A stretch of 64,000 bases of DNA. Origin: Panopea generosa. Its lineage: Eukaryota; Mollusca; Bivalvia; Adapedonta; Hiatellidae. The position numbers were made by a program, and so were the translations under genes. The stretch spans positions 23,459,757 to 23,523,756 of the forward strand of contig CM055908.1 of the NCBI GenBank assembly GCA_029582155.1, read 5' to 3'. The notes under the pieces were generated by a model. The model saw only the letters and a list, made by a program, of their open reading frames with translations. It was not told the origin of the DNA and did not search any database. Every line of letters begins with the position of its first letter. Within the stretch, counting starts at the first letter, position 1. Positions 12,301-23,439 of this stretch are shown here, piece after piece.

Positions 12301-15300
12301 CACTATGCATCAACAAGTCAAGTAAACACACGAATGTGAATACAAACCTTGGCCGGTTTCTTCCCTCCTATATGCTCCACGTTGACAAAGTTAACCTTGC
12401 CATAAGCATTGGTGACAGTTGACCGAAGATTGGCAGGATTCCATGTGACCTGAGGAAGCCGTATCGACGGCGGGTCATCAAGCGTTTTACGACTGATGAA
12501 TCGCTGAATCTCTGAATACAGAAATAACAATAGAAGGCAGGCTGACAATAAGGCTATGGACAACTGATACAAAATGATAACAAATGGTAACAGCAACAGT
12601 TATGTATCTTGTAGTACTTTTTATATGTTGGTAGTATATTAATTGTGAAATGGCAAAATAGTTAAATCACAATATTTTTGTTTTTAATAGTAAAATTTAC
12701 TCAAAGCTATAAATGAACGTCTATGGGTAGATATGCATTCGCAGAAACTATGTATACATGTTTGATGAAGGATTTTGGTCATGAGAGTATATAAACATTT
12801 ATAATTCTCAAGTTTATGGTTGAAACTGTATTGATATTGCAGAAAAACACCAACAAGGAAAGCACAGAGAATGAAATAATGGAAGTTTATTGTGCTGTCA
12901 AAAATATATGAGAGCCATTCAATCAACAAATTAAAATTACTACTTACAAATTGGTATGTACAACACACAAAATGGCATAAATTATATAATGCACAAAACA
13001 GCATATATTACACAGTATATCAAAGGTCACTGATGTCAGTCAATAAAATGAGAAATTAACTACATATTATTTCTGCTAGGTTATGTGACTACAAATTACT
13101 ACATGTATGCATAAAAATAATTTACCTTTTGGCATGATGTAATATTCCATCACATTTGCGGCAGCAGTCGTATTGGTATGCATTCCAGCATGCGCCATCA
13201 GTACATCACCACAGTGGCACCTGGTGGCAAATAAATAAAAGCATTATTTTTAAAAAAAAGTTTCCATAATTACACTGTTTGTTGATGATGATATTCATGT
13301 TAATCAAATATTTTAGATTGTTAACATGTTGGTCCTTCAAAGTATATATAAGCATCAATAAGATTTGAACTTTTTCAAATCCAAAACGCTGTAAACTCAT
13401 ATTCACTGTATGAATGACCATTCATTTCGACCTACAACAAATATTTGTACAAGATAAGTGTTGGTGTAACATTTTAACCCTTCAGAGATTAAAATTTTAA
13501 AAGAATACTTGTATAAATATTTGTCAGAAACACCATGATACATATATAAGACTTTAAGAGTAGAACATACTTGAGGTCTCTGTTTTTCTTCACCTTCTGT
13601 CCTGGGGCTGGTACAAACATTGAACATTCCTTCATATGGAAATGCTGCCTGATGTACTGTCGAAGGTCGTTCATAAACTGAAATATACCACAGAAAAATG
13701 TCATAACAAACTGAAATAAACACCATGATCATTGAAGGGTCAGAGAAATATTTTTGTATACTGAAACTTTGTAAACTGCCCTCTTTGAGAACTTGTTAAA
13801 CTCTGAAGGAATTATGTTTCAAAGTTTCATGTAACTGGTATGAAGTGTATACCAATTTAAAACACAACATATTGTATAGAGTTAGCATAGAACTAAACAA
13901 GTTGAACATATATATAGATCTTTACATAGAACTTACTACCAATCTATTTATACATATACTGGTTCCTGTTTCACCATCATATTAAAATATATACCTAAAT
14001 ATTTTAAAAACTTAAATTGAAGAAAAGCATCCAGGTAAACATGACTTTAGTCTGGCTGTAGAAAAACTGCATTTAGTTTATACTAATTTATTTGAGCTCA
14101 ATGTCGATGAAAGCTCAGAGCTTATATGAACTGCTTTCGAGTCCCCTTCCTGGTTAGAACCAGTACTGAGTGTTGTTTGATGAGAGGCATTGGGTTGAAC
14201 TGGGAATCGAACCCGCAACCTCCGGTGTGAGCAGCCAAAACTCTATTCATTACACCACTGACCCACTTAAAATTTGGTTACAATGACACTTATTAAAGTA
14301 TATTTTATTTTTATGATATATTCATAAGCTTTCTCAATAACAGTTATAAAAAACCTAGAAGTATGCCACGACTGTGCCTGTAGCCTTATTACAACAATAC
14401 CATTTGACTGATGAGTTTCAACTAGACTACTAGTACTACTACAGAGATGACAAAATAAACAACTTAAAAATGTACTGCTACCTGCTATAAGTTTGAGAAG
14501 TAGTGCTGACAATAAATAATATAATAAATATAAATGAAGGGCTGTAACTCCACCATAAGTCAATGGAGCAGAACGTGATGATGATGATAAAAGTAACTAG
14601 CTTCATATTCATATTACCTAACAATATCAGTTACAGTTGCATTATCAAGTTTAGGTCTAGTGCTGACAAGAATTAACATTATAAATAATAAAAGGACCAT
14701 AACTCCACCAAATGTCAAGGGACAAAACATGACGACACGCACCTAGACTACATACAGATACTCAAAAACAAGTTTGACTGAAGTCTGATGAAGGAGTAGA
14801 TTGATTGATTGATTGAATATTTATCGTCATTTTTATGCCATCAAGGGCTAACAGACGATCAGTTAAACTAACCACTGTTTCCTGGGATTAACCAGTACTC
14901 AATCACACCCCATCTCCGCAAGTAACTGATAACTTTCCCACTTGAATCAGTGGTGAGAGACAAATGATAATGAGACACAATGTCGTATATAAATCATCAC
15001 AGAGACTGTTGCCTGGTGGGGGATTCGAACTCATGACCTCTTGATTAATAGTCAGACGCATAACCGACTGAGCTAATCGGGCCTGGTTGAAGGAGTAGAG
15101 CTGACAAGAAAGTGTTATATTTACAATTAAAAATAAATAAATATAAACTTGCAAAAAGTCACCAGACCTTAATACAAAAACAATATTAACAACTGGACTT
15201 CATACTGATACGTCCTAACAAGTTTAATAAAAATTGGTTGAGAAGTCTAGGAATTGTACAGCTTACAATAGTTAACAATAAATAATTAAAGCGACAGAAC

Positions 15301-16617
15301 TCTGCCAAAAGTCTAAATACTATAGACTTCATGCAAGTAAGTGAGAACTAATGGAAAATTTTAGGAGGAGCAAAGGTGATTAGAAAGTGTGACGTACTGA
15401 TGGATGAACGGACAACAACTAAAGGGAAACTATACATGCATCCAATTATCTTTTTTAAAATGAAGTATAACTGTGTCAAGTTAACCAAGTGTATACATGA
15501 ATATCTGGTTACCTGCATCTGTGGGTCCAAATCAATGAACATTTTGGAACGATTCTTCGGCACAGTTGACACACCCGGGATTTTCCTTCGCATCCTTGAA
15601 TATCTAACCTCCTGCAAAATTGTACCGAGATTAGTGGTGCAAGAATAAAAAGTGCAAATGTTACAAATTTTTGATTTAAGAAAGACAGTACTTAGTGCAG
15701 TGGATAGAGTGTTGATCACTCAAACCTGAGGTCAAAAGTTCAATATCAGAGGTTACCTAATCGCCTCTCAAAAACAACACTCAATACTTGCTTTTTTTAC
15801 AATCGCCCTAAAATAAACCAGGGTTCTCCACAGGAAGGAATGCAAGCTCTGGGATTAGAGCACGTTAACCCCTTCAACACATTTTCGCTGAGTAAGGCTC
15901 ATTGAAATATGTTTCACCTAAAGTCTTTGAGTGCATGTACAAATAAACATTCAATATTAAATGAAAAATCTTTTTAGTGCTATCCAAACTTTTACATGCA
16001 ACAAACATTTTCTTTTAAAAAATAATAAAATTCAATTAAGACAATTTTAACCAGAAAAATGTAACACAATATATTCTTCCCATCCCAACTATGGTACCCT
16101 ATATATACTGGTGTTAGGTTCTCATCAATAGTAGTCTAGGTGACATAACAGACACAAGTCTGAAATTTGAACTAAGAAAGGCCAATATAAATTAATTGCT
16201 AGATTATCATCCAAACTTTTCTTAAAAAGGGTGAGGTTTGGGGAGGATTTTATTTATTCATTTTTCCCCATATTTTTTGTTATTTTTAACAAACAAAAAT
16301 TATGAAAATAAAAGGGTCGGAATGGCATGATATTAGGGGGTGGGCCGGGGTGATAATCTAGCAATTATTTTATTATGGCCTAATGGTTATGGATAATGAA
16401 TGTTTATTCACAGACATTAAGACTTATTTACCTGCAATGTTAGACTGTTGTTTGCAAAGTTTTCTGCCTGCTTCTGTCTGCTGTAGGAATGTGATGATGT
16501 TGCCAAGTCCAGCTGGTCAACTGGCACTGTTTCCATGACACCGCGGTGGACACCTGATGATGATGGCAGCACATCCATCGTCACGGGATGTATGCGACTG
16601 GTTCCACTCACAGCCAT
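51..16617 (-). CDS. TRPM-family cation channel, N-terminal 788 residues (16 exons; 3' part off window)
   Basis: Exons, read on the minus strand: 16617-16432, 15611-15513, 13677-13571, 13220-13126, 12511-12348, 12068-11895, 11541-11344, 10423-10249, 9025-8854, 7693-7543, 5812-5629, 5019-4889, 2888-2785, 1723-1586, 1157-1014, 814-673, then a partial exon from an acceptor at 51 (or an upstream copy). All have AG/GT borders and phases that join into one 2364 nt frame. The product matches the TRPM melastatin homology region, which folds as a SLOG/LSDAT ligand-binding unit followed by ankyrin-like helices: residues 96-140 (IRQHFHMKECSMF, then CHCG), 276-341 (AWLISSGFNMGVMK, IGIAPWGYV), 342-400 (HFIFVDDGYRNRYGG), 400-457 (VVVEGGMDAIADA, VVVCAGTGRAAD), 508-569 (DLDLAILSVLLKAQ, LALMWDRVDIA). 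TRPM proteins are tetrameric cation channels; the pore and C-terminal domain lie beyond position 1. The start is the ATG at 16617; a 5' noncoding exon is possible. The TRPM subtype cannot be told from this part. Confidence 0.93.
395..724 (-). repeat. 64 bp minisatellite carrying TRPM splice donors and exon ends
   Basis: Five tandem copies of a 64 bp unit made of the last bases of TRPM exon 16 (encoding WNDMTCLQLAASSNDQ) plus its GTAGGT-like donor and a little intron. Exon-end positions on the minus strand are 673, 609, 545, 481 and 417, exactly 64 apart. Only the copy at 673 is joined to the full upstream exon. The copies at 545 and 417 have CTG in place of CAG before the GT. Confidence 0.88.
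2235..2553 (-). mobile_element. tRNA-derived SINE, family 1 (diverged copy)
   Basis: Read on the minus strand, it starts with a tRNA-like head (GAGCTNA...CAGT near 2530-2545, box-B-like GGATTCATAC complement near 2485) and ends in a GATT(GATT)n tail at 2238-2265. The body matches the copies at 14800-15084 and 7225-7512. It lies in a TRPM intron. Confidence 0.75.
2889..3425 (-). repeat. 134 bp tandem repeat carrying TRPM exon 13 acceptor
   Basis: The start of TRPM exon 13 (KHDPLYR) with its CAG acceptor recurs three times upstream in the minus-strand sense. Potential exon starts are 2888 (true), 3022, 3156 and 3290, exactly 134 apart. The extra copies keep only about the first 40 exon bases, then diverge from the real exon at the CAACTG junction, so they lack the rest of the exon. 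Confidence 0.85.
3634..3680. repeat. (GT)n followed by a G tract
   Basis: About nine GT units run into a stretch of more than 20 G broken by one C. It lies in the TRPM intron between exons 12 and 13. Length is likely to vary and to be hard to sequence. Confidence 0.9.
4692..4850. mobile_element. MITE, Tc1/mariner-type ends (CAGTCAAACC family), old copy
   Basis: Flanked by TA on both sides, with termini CAGTCTAACC and its inverted partner GATTTGACTG. The internal part matches the copies at 24430, 24796 and 6238. TA target duplication and CAGT ends are typical of Tc1/mariner-derived nonautonomous elements. It lies in a TRPM intron. Confidence 0.75.
5812..5901 (-). repeat. 45 bp duplication of TRPM exon 11 acceptor
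   Basis: The acceptor and start of exon 11 (CAG, then ATGATAGTGTT) are present at 5812 and again at 5857, 45 bp apart, with part of a third unit behind. The spacing is a multiple of three and the inserted stretch has no stop, so splicing to the distal copy would add 15 in-frame residues beginning MIVFHMYTYM. Confidence 0.85.
6238..6605. mobile_element. CAGTCAAACC-family MITE interrupted by a SINE
   Basis: Left terminus CAGTCAAACCTG at 6238 and right terminus GGTTTGACTG ending at 6605, both next to TA. The normal 180 bp element is split by about 185 bp of inserted SINE (6252-6437), after which the MITE resumes with CCTGTCTTAAGCAG. Nested insertion dates the MITE as older than the SINE copy. 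Confidence 0.8.
6252..6437 (-). mobile_element. tRNA-derived SINE, family 2, nested in a MITE
   Basis: The minus strand begins GGTGACAATACTGTAATGGG, continues with box-A-like GGGTAGAGTGTTGG and box-B-like GGTTTGATCCCC, then a body with GGTTCTATCCAGGAAGTGG. The same body occurs at 14085-14268 (minus), 10700-10890 (plus) and 15680-15870 (plus). Confidence 0.78.
7225..7512 (-). mobile_element. tRNA-derived SINE, family 1
   Basis: It has the same body as the copy at 14800-15084: a CATTTTATNCCATCAAGGG end, then GTTAACCTAACCA, and a tRNA-like head near 7450-7510 with GAGCTAA. It lies in the TRPM intron just before exon 10 is reached on the minus strand. Confidence 0.72.
10700..10890 (+). mobile_element. 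tRNA-derived SINE, family 2
   Basis: Plus-strand copy: GGGGCGGTAGTGTAAAGGAT head, box-B-like CAGGTTTGATTTCC, and a body with GCTGGTTCTAACCAGGAAGC, as in the minus copies at 6252 and 14085. It lies in the TRPM intron between exons 7 and 8. Confidence 0.72.
10975..11165 (-). mobile_element. tRNA(Leu/Ser)-like SINE, family 4
   Basis: The minus-strand head CACGGCTGAGTGGTCTAAGG is a type-II tRNA-like box A, with box B GTTTGAGTCCTGC. The body contains CTTCCACCAGTAAAACTGGA, matching the plus-strand copy at 51270-51480. Confidence 0.7.
11690..11880 (+). mobile_element. SINE, family 3
   Basis: tRNA-like 5' part (GTGGCATAGCATTGAACCC, then GGATTGATCCTCTGCC), then TGTTTGGTGTTTTGAGCATG and an A-rich end with TCAAAATCAATGTAAAATGA. 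A second copy with the same order of segments is at 30130-30325. Confidence 0.65.
14085..14268 (-). mobile_element. tRNA-derived SINE, family 2
   Basis: Well preserved minus-strand copy with box-B-like GGTTCGATTCCCAG near 14200 and body GGTTCTAACCAGGAAGGGG. It lies in the TRPM intron between exons 2 and 3. Confidence 0.8.
14800..15084 (-). mobile_element. tRNA-derived SINE, family 1 (best copy)
   Basis: Minus strand: CCCGATTAGCTCAGTCGGTT (box A), then GAGTTCGAATCCCC (box B), a body with CTCTCACCACTGATTCAAGT, and a 3' end of GATAAATATTCAATC repeats. This is the best preserved copy of the family in the window. Confidence 0.88.
15680..15870 (+). mobile_element. tRNA-derived SINE, family 2 (diverged)
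   Basis: Head GTGCAGTGGATAGAGTGTTG, box-B-like AAAAGTTCAATATC, then CCTCTCAAAAACAACACTCA and AACCAGGGTTCTCCACAGGA. More diverged than the other copies. It lies in TRPM intron 1. Confidence 0.62.
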
Positions 16618-19600
16618 ATTTGTTATCAAATTTGTTAGAGATCACACTCCAATAGTGACCGATTATCATTTGTCAATCTGTGTATTAGTAAATGTAATTA
16701 CAATGTTTGTACAAAACATATTTGTTACTAATCTCAAGTTTAGATATGATAAATCAATTGTTTTGAGTGCTAGTTTAGATTGTAGCATATTTTTATAAAT
16801 TTATATGTATAAAACATAGACATAACTGGTTCAGCACGAAAGTTTCTAAAACCCTTGGATCATACTAAAACATTTTGATATTCTATTCTTTTCATTGACA
16901 AAGTTTTTCTTCCAAATATAAGCAGCTGCTGAGCGAGCAGTCATATATATCACTTGAGACAATATTTTGGTAGTGTCAATATTTTGGCCATTTCCAACTT
17001 TTCCCCTTCTTTGTGTATTTAAATATATTCCCATTTTGTCAATATTGTCCATGTTGAATTTTTGGATATCTTAAGCCCAGTTTAAGTTCCCGATTGATCT
17101 TTTACACATTTAATTGAATGTTTGTCTCGATACTATAAATTTTGACATGATATTGTTTTCCATGTCATGTGAAAATCTGTGCATGCTATTTCTCACAGTT
17201 TGTTTAAGACAGGACACTATCAATTACCCATCTACAGTAAATGTATCAGTTTAAATGACAGAAAGAGTGTTGCAAACATGGTGTCATTGAATCGAGTGAT
17301 TGTATGTAAATTGTATAAATATTTGATATAAATCAGCCTCATTGTCAATATGACAGAGCAACTTACATGTCAAACAGTCGAGCAATTCAAGTGACGTCAT
17401 TGATTCTTGTGTTCTAAAAAAAATGATGATTACAAAGTGTGTGAAATTCAAAGTGCATGAAAACCAAGTACCTGACGATATATACTGGTCATACCTTATA
17501 CCGCGAGTCTAAAAAATTTCAACCATGTAAAGAATGGCATCAATACTAAACAGTAATAAGGTTACTTAAGTGCTGAGTAAAAAACAGTTGCCGATATGAA
17601 ATGCAAACAAATGCCGATGCTAACGGAAGTTGGTGCTTTGCGCATGTCTTTCAAGATTGTTATCATATAGCCAATCGTGGTAATAGGTATATCCCGGTAT
17701 AAGGTATACAAGAGATTTATCCTCGCAGTACCATGGTTCTAAATGCTAACGTACAAATTCAAAACAATAAATGAGTTAAGTCATTTCACAATAAAATTTC
17801 TACTTATTTGTTTGAATAATTCCACCTCCCTCTAAAAAAATGTTCCAATTGATAGTATTCACAAAAGAGACCATGTAAAAACAGTCAAAAAACAGTCATG
17901 TTAATAAATATAGCAGTCTAAATACACAACCTCAAATCGAGGATATAATGTCAAAGCAGACAGCCAATTTAATCATGCGACTTAAAAAGTCAAACACATT
18001 CAGTACTATTAATTATGATTTCTTTTTAATTTTATCAGTAAATACAACAATTCAAAGCAATGAAGTCTTTTCAAACACATAGCAGGTAAGGTTTTTAATC
18101 TTGTGTTTTCCGTTTTGCTAAATAGAGGACATACAAATATTTCATCTCTTTTTAGTCTTAATACAACAGTGCTGCGAATACATTGGGCCTAAATGTTTAC
18201 ATGAGTTCCCATTATTCAGAATATCCCATTTAGAACGCAAATACTTGCTTCTGACGGTCTGCAAATAGACTTTAAAAATAATCAAAAAAGTAAAAATAGA
18301 AAACTGGGGCGAAGGGTTATCGGTACGGAAAACACATTTTTTTTGCTTCACCTAAATACATATTTCAACTTCCGCCATGTGATCACCATTGATAAAATGG
18401 CGACAAAAGCAATTGAAGACATTTCAAATTTTAAATTTTGGGTACAAATGACCATAATTTAGAAATAGTGTTTTAAGGTAAATTTTCAACTATCCATAAA
18501 CATTTTGATAACTTACCTCCTTAGAATATATTTTATAGGTTTGCATGGTTGAGTAACTTTGTAGTAAACCATGTCATAATTATGGCAAGTGCATTGTGAA
18601 ATCTCGTGAGAATAGCGAGAAAATAAAAATGGCCTCGAACCAAGGTTTATCTCAATTTAAGGGCATTCTACGATATGTTAATTGAAACAGACTATAGACT
18701 GACCACACTATATAAGAATCATGAACATGATGATGCTGCGCATTTGTAAAATAAACAATTCATAGCTTAGATTCACATTGGTGTTCTAGTTATTAGTAGC
18801 CATTTGGCTTTTACAAATTATTTTAATATACAACAAGTTAGAAACCACAACATGATGTAATGTTCACATCACGCCAGTCCTTGGGAATAGGTCCAGATCT
18901 TAGACTTAGAGACAAGTTGTATCGCAGTATTTGGCATATAAGCGATAATATTACGTTAACAGTTAGCATGAAATGTTCCACATTTGATTCAATATTTTCC
19001 CTTGATATATTTTGTAAATAGCACTTACGGTTACATGCCAAATTTGTTGTTTTCCTTTATTTAGTCAACAGACATCTTAAAACGGAAACAATCGTCCATG
19101 GAAATAACGTAAACTTCCGGAACTTACAGTCGGTGGTGACATGTAATACGCAAATCTGTGATAATCAGACATTGTCACGTACATTAGTCTGACAGCAATG
19201 TCACCCCGTCCAGTATACGTTACATAAACGGCAACTACACAACACCCGGTAAGCCGGTACTTCCTGTTATTTTTGTGCATGCGGTCGGGCGGTGAGGTGG
19301 AAAAAACACTTTATTAACGTATTATTATTTCGTTTTTAAAACAAAGATATAGCCGATACGAGCAGCATTATATTCAAGTTTTAAGCGAGCATGTGCTTTT
19401 TAATGGGAACATGACCGTTTCCTCAAACATTCGAGAAAAGTGACAGAATTAACCACATTCAGATTGAAAACACATGATTTACAGATCCGTTTATATCGTT
19501 AAAAGAATACAAGTTGAGAATATACGGCTGCTAAACGCCAACATTTGCTTAGTACGTAGCATAAGTAGGTGCCTCGTATATTGTACGCTACACAAGTTGA

Positions 19601-21555
19601 GGCAGGTATTCAATTACATGAAATACTTCTTCTTATCAATATTTTTGGGTTGTTATTCAATTTTTAATTATTTATAAACGCCATTATGCATTAGTACAAT
19701 ACCTATGGTAGGTAAGATCATGTTGCATCACATTTGCTTTCTGACATGACTTTTGAATATTATTACTGTTATGCATACCACCTTCTCCACTTTACCCATG
19801 CTGAAATTTAAATTTAGTCGATATGATTTATACCATGAAAATAACATTGTAACTGTTTATTATCATTAATTAACCACTGTCTGGCATACACCATGTACCA
19901 GATGGGCCTGCGTGCCTATTGGATATTGGAAATAAAATCATATCATATAATGTCGTTTTCGACGCGACATTTATCGTTACCACAGAGTGATCTACCCTAG
20001 CAAGAGTGCTTGTATTCATTGTTATAATAATATATTAACTGATGTAGGAGCTTTTCAATTATGGGGGTGGGGGCAACCTGAGGAGAGAGTGTATGAGGAT
20101 GTATGAGGAATATACCGACCCACCTTTCCTGAACATTAAACGGGTCACTATATTGGTCACCTGTGGTACAGAGTATTGTACCGAAAACAAGGTAAGAAAT
20201 ATTTACAGTTTTTTATCGGAGAAAGTATATAGAACATAAGTAAGCAAATTTAGAGAAATAGGTGAATACGGGTATAAAAAAGCTTTAGGTTGAAGAATGA
20301 AATCTTTATCAGACAAACTGAAAGCAGAATAGAGTAGTAATAGTGTTTGAAAAAACAGTTATCAAATATGATATCCATATTAAATATGGACTCAAACCGG
20401 TTTATTCAAACACCAGAACAAAAAGTTATATTACTGGACATAAGAAAGATAGAAGCCAGAAAAGGGCGCTCAATCCTCCACGACCGGTGATTATAGCAAT
20501 TGTAAGACAACCACATCCCACTGGATGGGTTGACCTCAACTCAATGAGGATTTCAAAATTAGGCTATTCGCAGTACTAGCAAACCGCCTGAACGTATGGA
20601 TACAACATACACATTTCGAGGTCATTTATAGTTACCAGCAAAAACTTTTAGTCTGTTACAACGATTTGCATAACATAAAATGTATATCAAACGTATGAAT
20701 TAATTCTAGTTCCGGTCAACTACAATGACGCCCCTTTCAAGACTTAACAGCTTTAAAAGGTGTTAACTGTAACACTGTTATTAGGCTCCAAAGTGGTCTA
20801 ATGGTGTAAGCCGTTGACTGTCACTCAGGATGTCGTATGTTCAAACCGCAGTAAATGCTAAAAAATACAAAAATAACAAAACATTTATTTTATTTATCAT
20901 TTTTTTATCGAAACTGTTACCGGTATTCAGCTGACACACTTGAAAAATATGCCAACTTAAAGTAACGACAAAATCACAATATCTCTCGCAATCCTGTGAT
21001 GTAGAAGTATACATGTGTTTGTATGAAAAGCGATATTATTATGCTGAGGTATCGGATATGTTGAAGTAGTTATTCTATGATATTGTCGTGTTTGATTTTA
21101 CAGGAGGCACAATCACAACTTTGCTAGCGGCGTCCAGGGGCATGCTTAACAAGTAGGCATGGAAAATCTGAGAAAGTGATGCTAATTGAAGATTAGAAAA
21201 CGAGTCAAAGTAAAAATAAAAAAGAAATAAAACTGTGCTTTTACAAGAAATATGATAAAATACGTTTTGCCTCAGATATCAGATGTGATGCGATTTAATT
21301 AGCATTACCCACCCCCTCCGTCATCATCACCACCACCACCACCACCCTCTGTCGTAGTAAAATCAAAGACTCTATATAATTTCTTTGTAAAATCAGTCAA
21401 TCATGCAGTAAAGCATTATATACCGAGACATATGAGGGGAAAAAGAGCAAACAGATATGAACATAAAATAATGTTCAGCAGGAACACTCATTATATAGTC
21501 AAGGCAATTGAGCAAAGCGCATATATACGAGTATAATTAAGCACACTCTATCTTA
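16618..21555. other. Intergenic region between divergent genes
   Basis: No coding exon could be supported here. The first few hundred bases must hold the TRPM 5' UTR or promoter on the minus strand. A short inverted repeat (TACCTTATACC near 17495, GGTATAAGGTA near 17695) may bound a 200 bp MITE. A tRNA-like SINE head lies near 20783-20860 (box-A-like TGGTCTAATGG, box-B-like ATGTTCAAACC). A G-rich stretch followed by a 27-28 bp segment shared with position 37200 is at 20060-20107. The rest shows nothing I can name. Confidence 0.5.
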
Positions 21556-21760
21556 AACGGAACTTCAAACAAAGCATGACTGGAAAACATAACTTCAAAC
21601 ATAGCACAACTAGAAAACAGAACTTCAAATATAGCACAACTAGAAAACATAACTTCAAACATAAGACCATTAGAAAACAGAACTTCAAACATAACACCAC
21701 TAGAAAACAGAACTCAAACATAGCCTAACTAGAAAACAGAACTTAAACATAGCACAAATA
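21555..21760. repeat. 30 bp tandem repeat
   Basis: About seven diverged copies of a 30 bp unit of the form AACTTCAAACATAGCACAAC followed by TAGAAAACAG. It directly abuts the 60 bp array. Confidence 0.85.
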
Positions 21761-21764
21761 GATG

Positions 21765-22985
21765 AGACAGTGTACATTGGTACAACGGTATTTCTTATAA
21801 TAGTTCATTGTGACAGTGTACTTAGATGTAACGATATTTCTTATAATAGTTCATTGTGTGCCTGTGATAGAGACAGTGTACATCGATGTAACAATATTTC
21901 TTATAATGGTTCACCGTGTGCCTGTGATAGAGAAAGTGTACATCGGTGTAACAATATTTCTTATAATAGTTAATTGTGTACCTGTGATAGAGACAGTGTT
22001 CATCGATGTAACAATATTTCTTATAATAGTTCATTGCGGCCTTTGATAAAGACAGTGTACATCGGTGTAACAATATTTCTTATAATAGTTCACCGTGTGC
22101 CTGTCATAGAGAAAGTGTATATCGGTTAAACAATATTTCTTATAATAGTTAATTGTGTACCTGTGATAGAGACAGTGTACATTGATGTAACAATATTTCT
22201 TATAATAGCTCATTGCGGCCTCTGATAAAGACAGTGTACATCGGTGTAACAATATTTCTTATAATAGTTCACCGTGTGCCTGTGATAGAGAAAGTGTACA
22301 TCGGTTAAACAATATTTCTTATAATAGTTAATTGTGTGCCTGTGATAGAGACAGTGTACATCGATGTAACAATATTTCTTATAATTGTTCATTGTGTGCC
22401 TATGATAAAGACAGAGTATAACGGTGTAACAATATTTCTTATAAAAGTTCACTGTGTGCCTGTGAAAGAGACAGTGTACATCGTTGTAACAATATTTCTT
22501 ATAATAGTTCATTGTGTGCCTGTGATAGAGACAGTGTACATCGGTGTAATAATATTTCTTATAATATTTCATTGTGTGCCTGTGAAAGAGACAGTGTACA
22601 TCGTTGTAACAATATTTCTTATAATAGTTCATTGTGTGCCTGTGATAGAGACAGTGTACATCGGTGTAACAATATTTCTTATAATAGTTCATGTTGTGCC
22701 TGTGATAGAGACAGTGTATATCGGTGTAACAATATTTCTTATAATAGTTCATTTTGTGCCTGTGATAGAGACAGTGTACATCGGTGTAACAATATTTCTT
22801 ATAATAGTTCATTGTGTGCCTGTGATAGAGACAGTGTACATCGGTGTAACAATATTTCTTATAATATTCCATTGTGTGCCTGTGATAGAGACAGTGTACA
22901 TCGGTGTAACAGTACTTCTCATATTATATTACTTCTTATATAAGTTCATTGTGCCTGTGATAGAGACATTGTACCTCGGGATGAC
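21765..22985. repeat. 60 bp minisatellite, about 20 copies
   Basis: Tandem units containing AACAATATTTCTTATAATAG and GCCTGTGATAGAGACAGTGT. The left half is more diverged and has occasional one-base length changes; the right half (22450-22900) is very regular at 60 bp. Because 60 is a multiple of three and the unit lacks stops in several frames, long open frames appear on both strands; I regard these as artefacts. The array ends about 450 bp before the start of the next gene. Confidence 0.92.
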
Positions 22986-23439
22986 TTTACAAATGAAAGG
23001 TTAAATGCAGTAGTTAATCTTTTGAACCCATGACTCGGCCAGACGGGACGGTGGAAATAATAGATTTTAATACTTAAATCCCGTTTTAACGGACTTATGG
23101 CACATGGTCATATGTTAATAACGGCGCTATAATATTGGTTTGTTAATCTGTTTCACCTCAGTTTGGTGTATGTGTATTTATTAATTATAGGTATACGTTT
23201 ATATAATCCGATAATACCTCACTGTTAGCGAATGATCTTGGTATAAGAGCGTTTATTTAAAATTATTATTATTTATTTATTCTTTTTTTTAATAATATTT
23301 ACTTCTGTGTTACGTACCTTACACGTGCCAGTAGCTATACATTACCTCTAAAGACGATCAATATCAACGGATACTTGTGTGGTTCATGATGGACAAGGAT
23401 TGATGTATTCTGTTAATATGCTGTTATAACAACACAACC

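Noticed and set aside
14985..15084. Functional tRNA genes at the tRNA-like sequences (also near 6400, 11130, 20800, 51290)
   Set aside because: Box A and box B are present, but the acceptor stems do not close and each is followed by a shared SINE body.
18397..18640. Possible first exons on the plus strand starting ATGGCGACAAAAGC (18397) and ATGGCCTCGAACC (about 18630)
   Set aside because: Frames are very short, no matching downstream exon was found, and the donor candidates are weak.
22336..23004. Long open frames (about 220 codons) on both strands in the 60 bp array
   Set aside because: The frames come from a stop-free unit whose length is a multiple of three; the peptides are pure 20-residue repeats, run on both strands and have no splice or start support.
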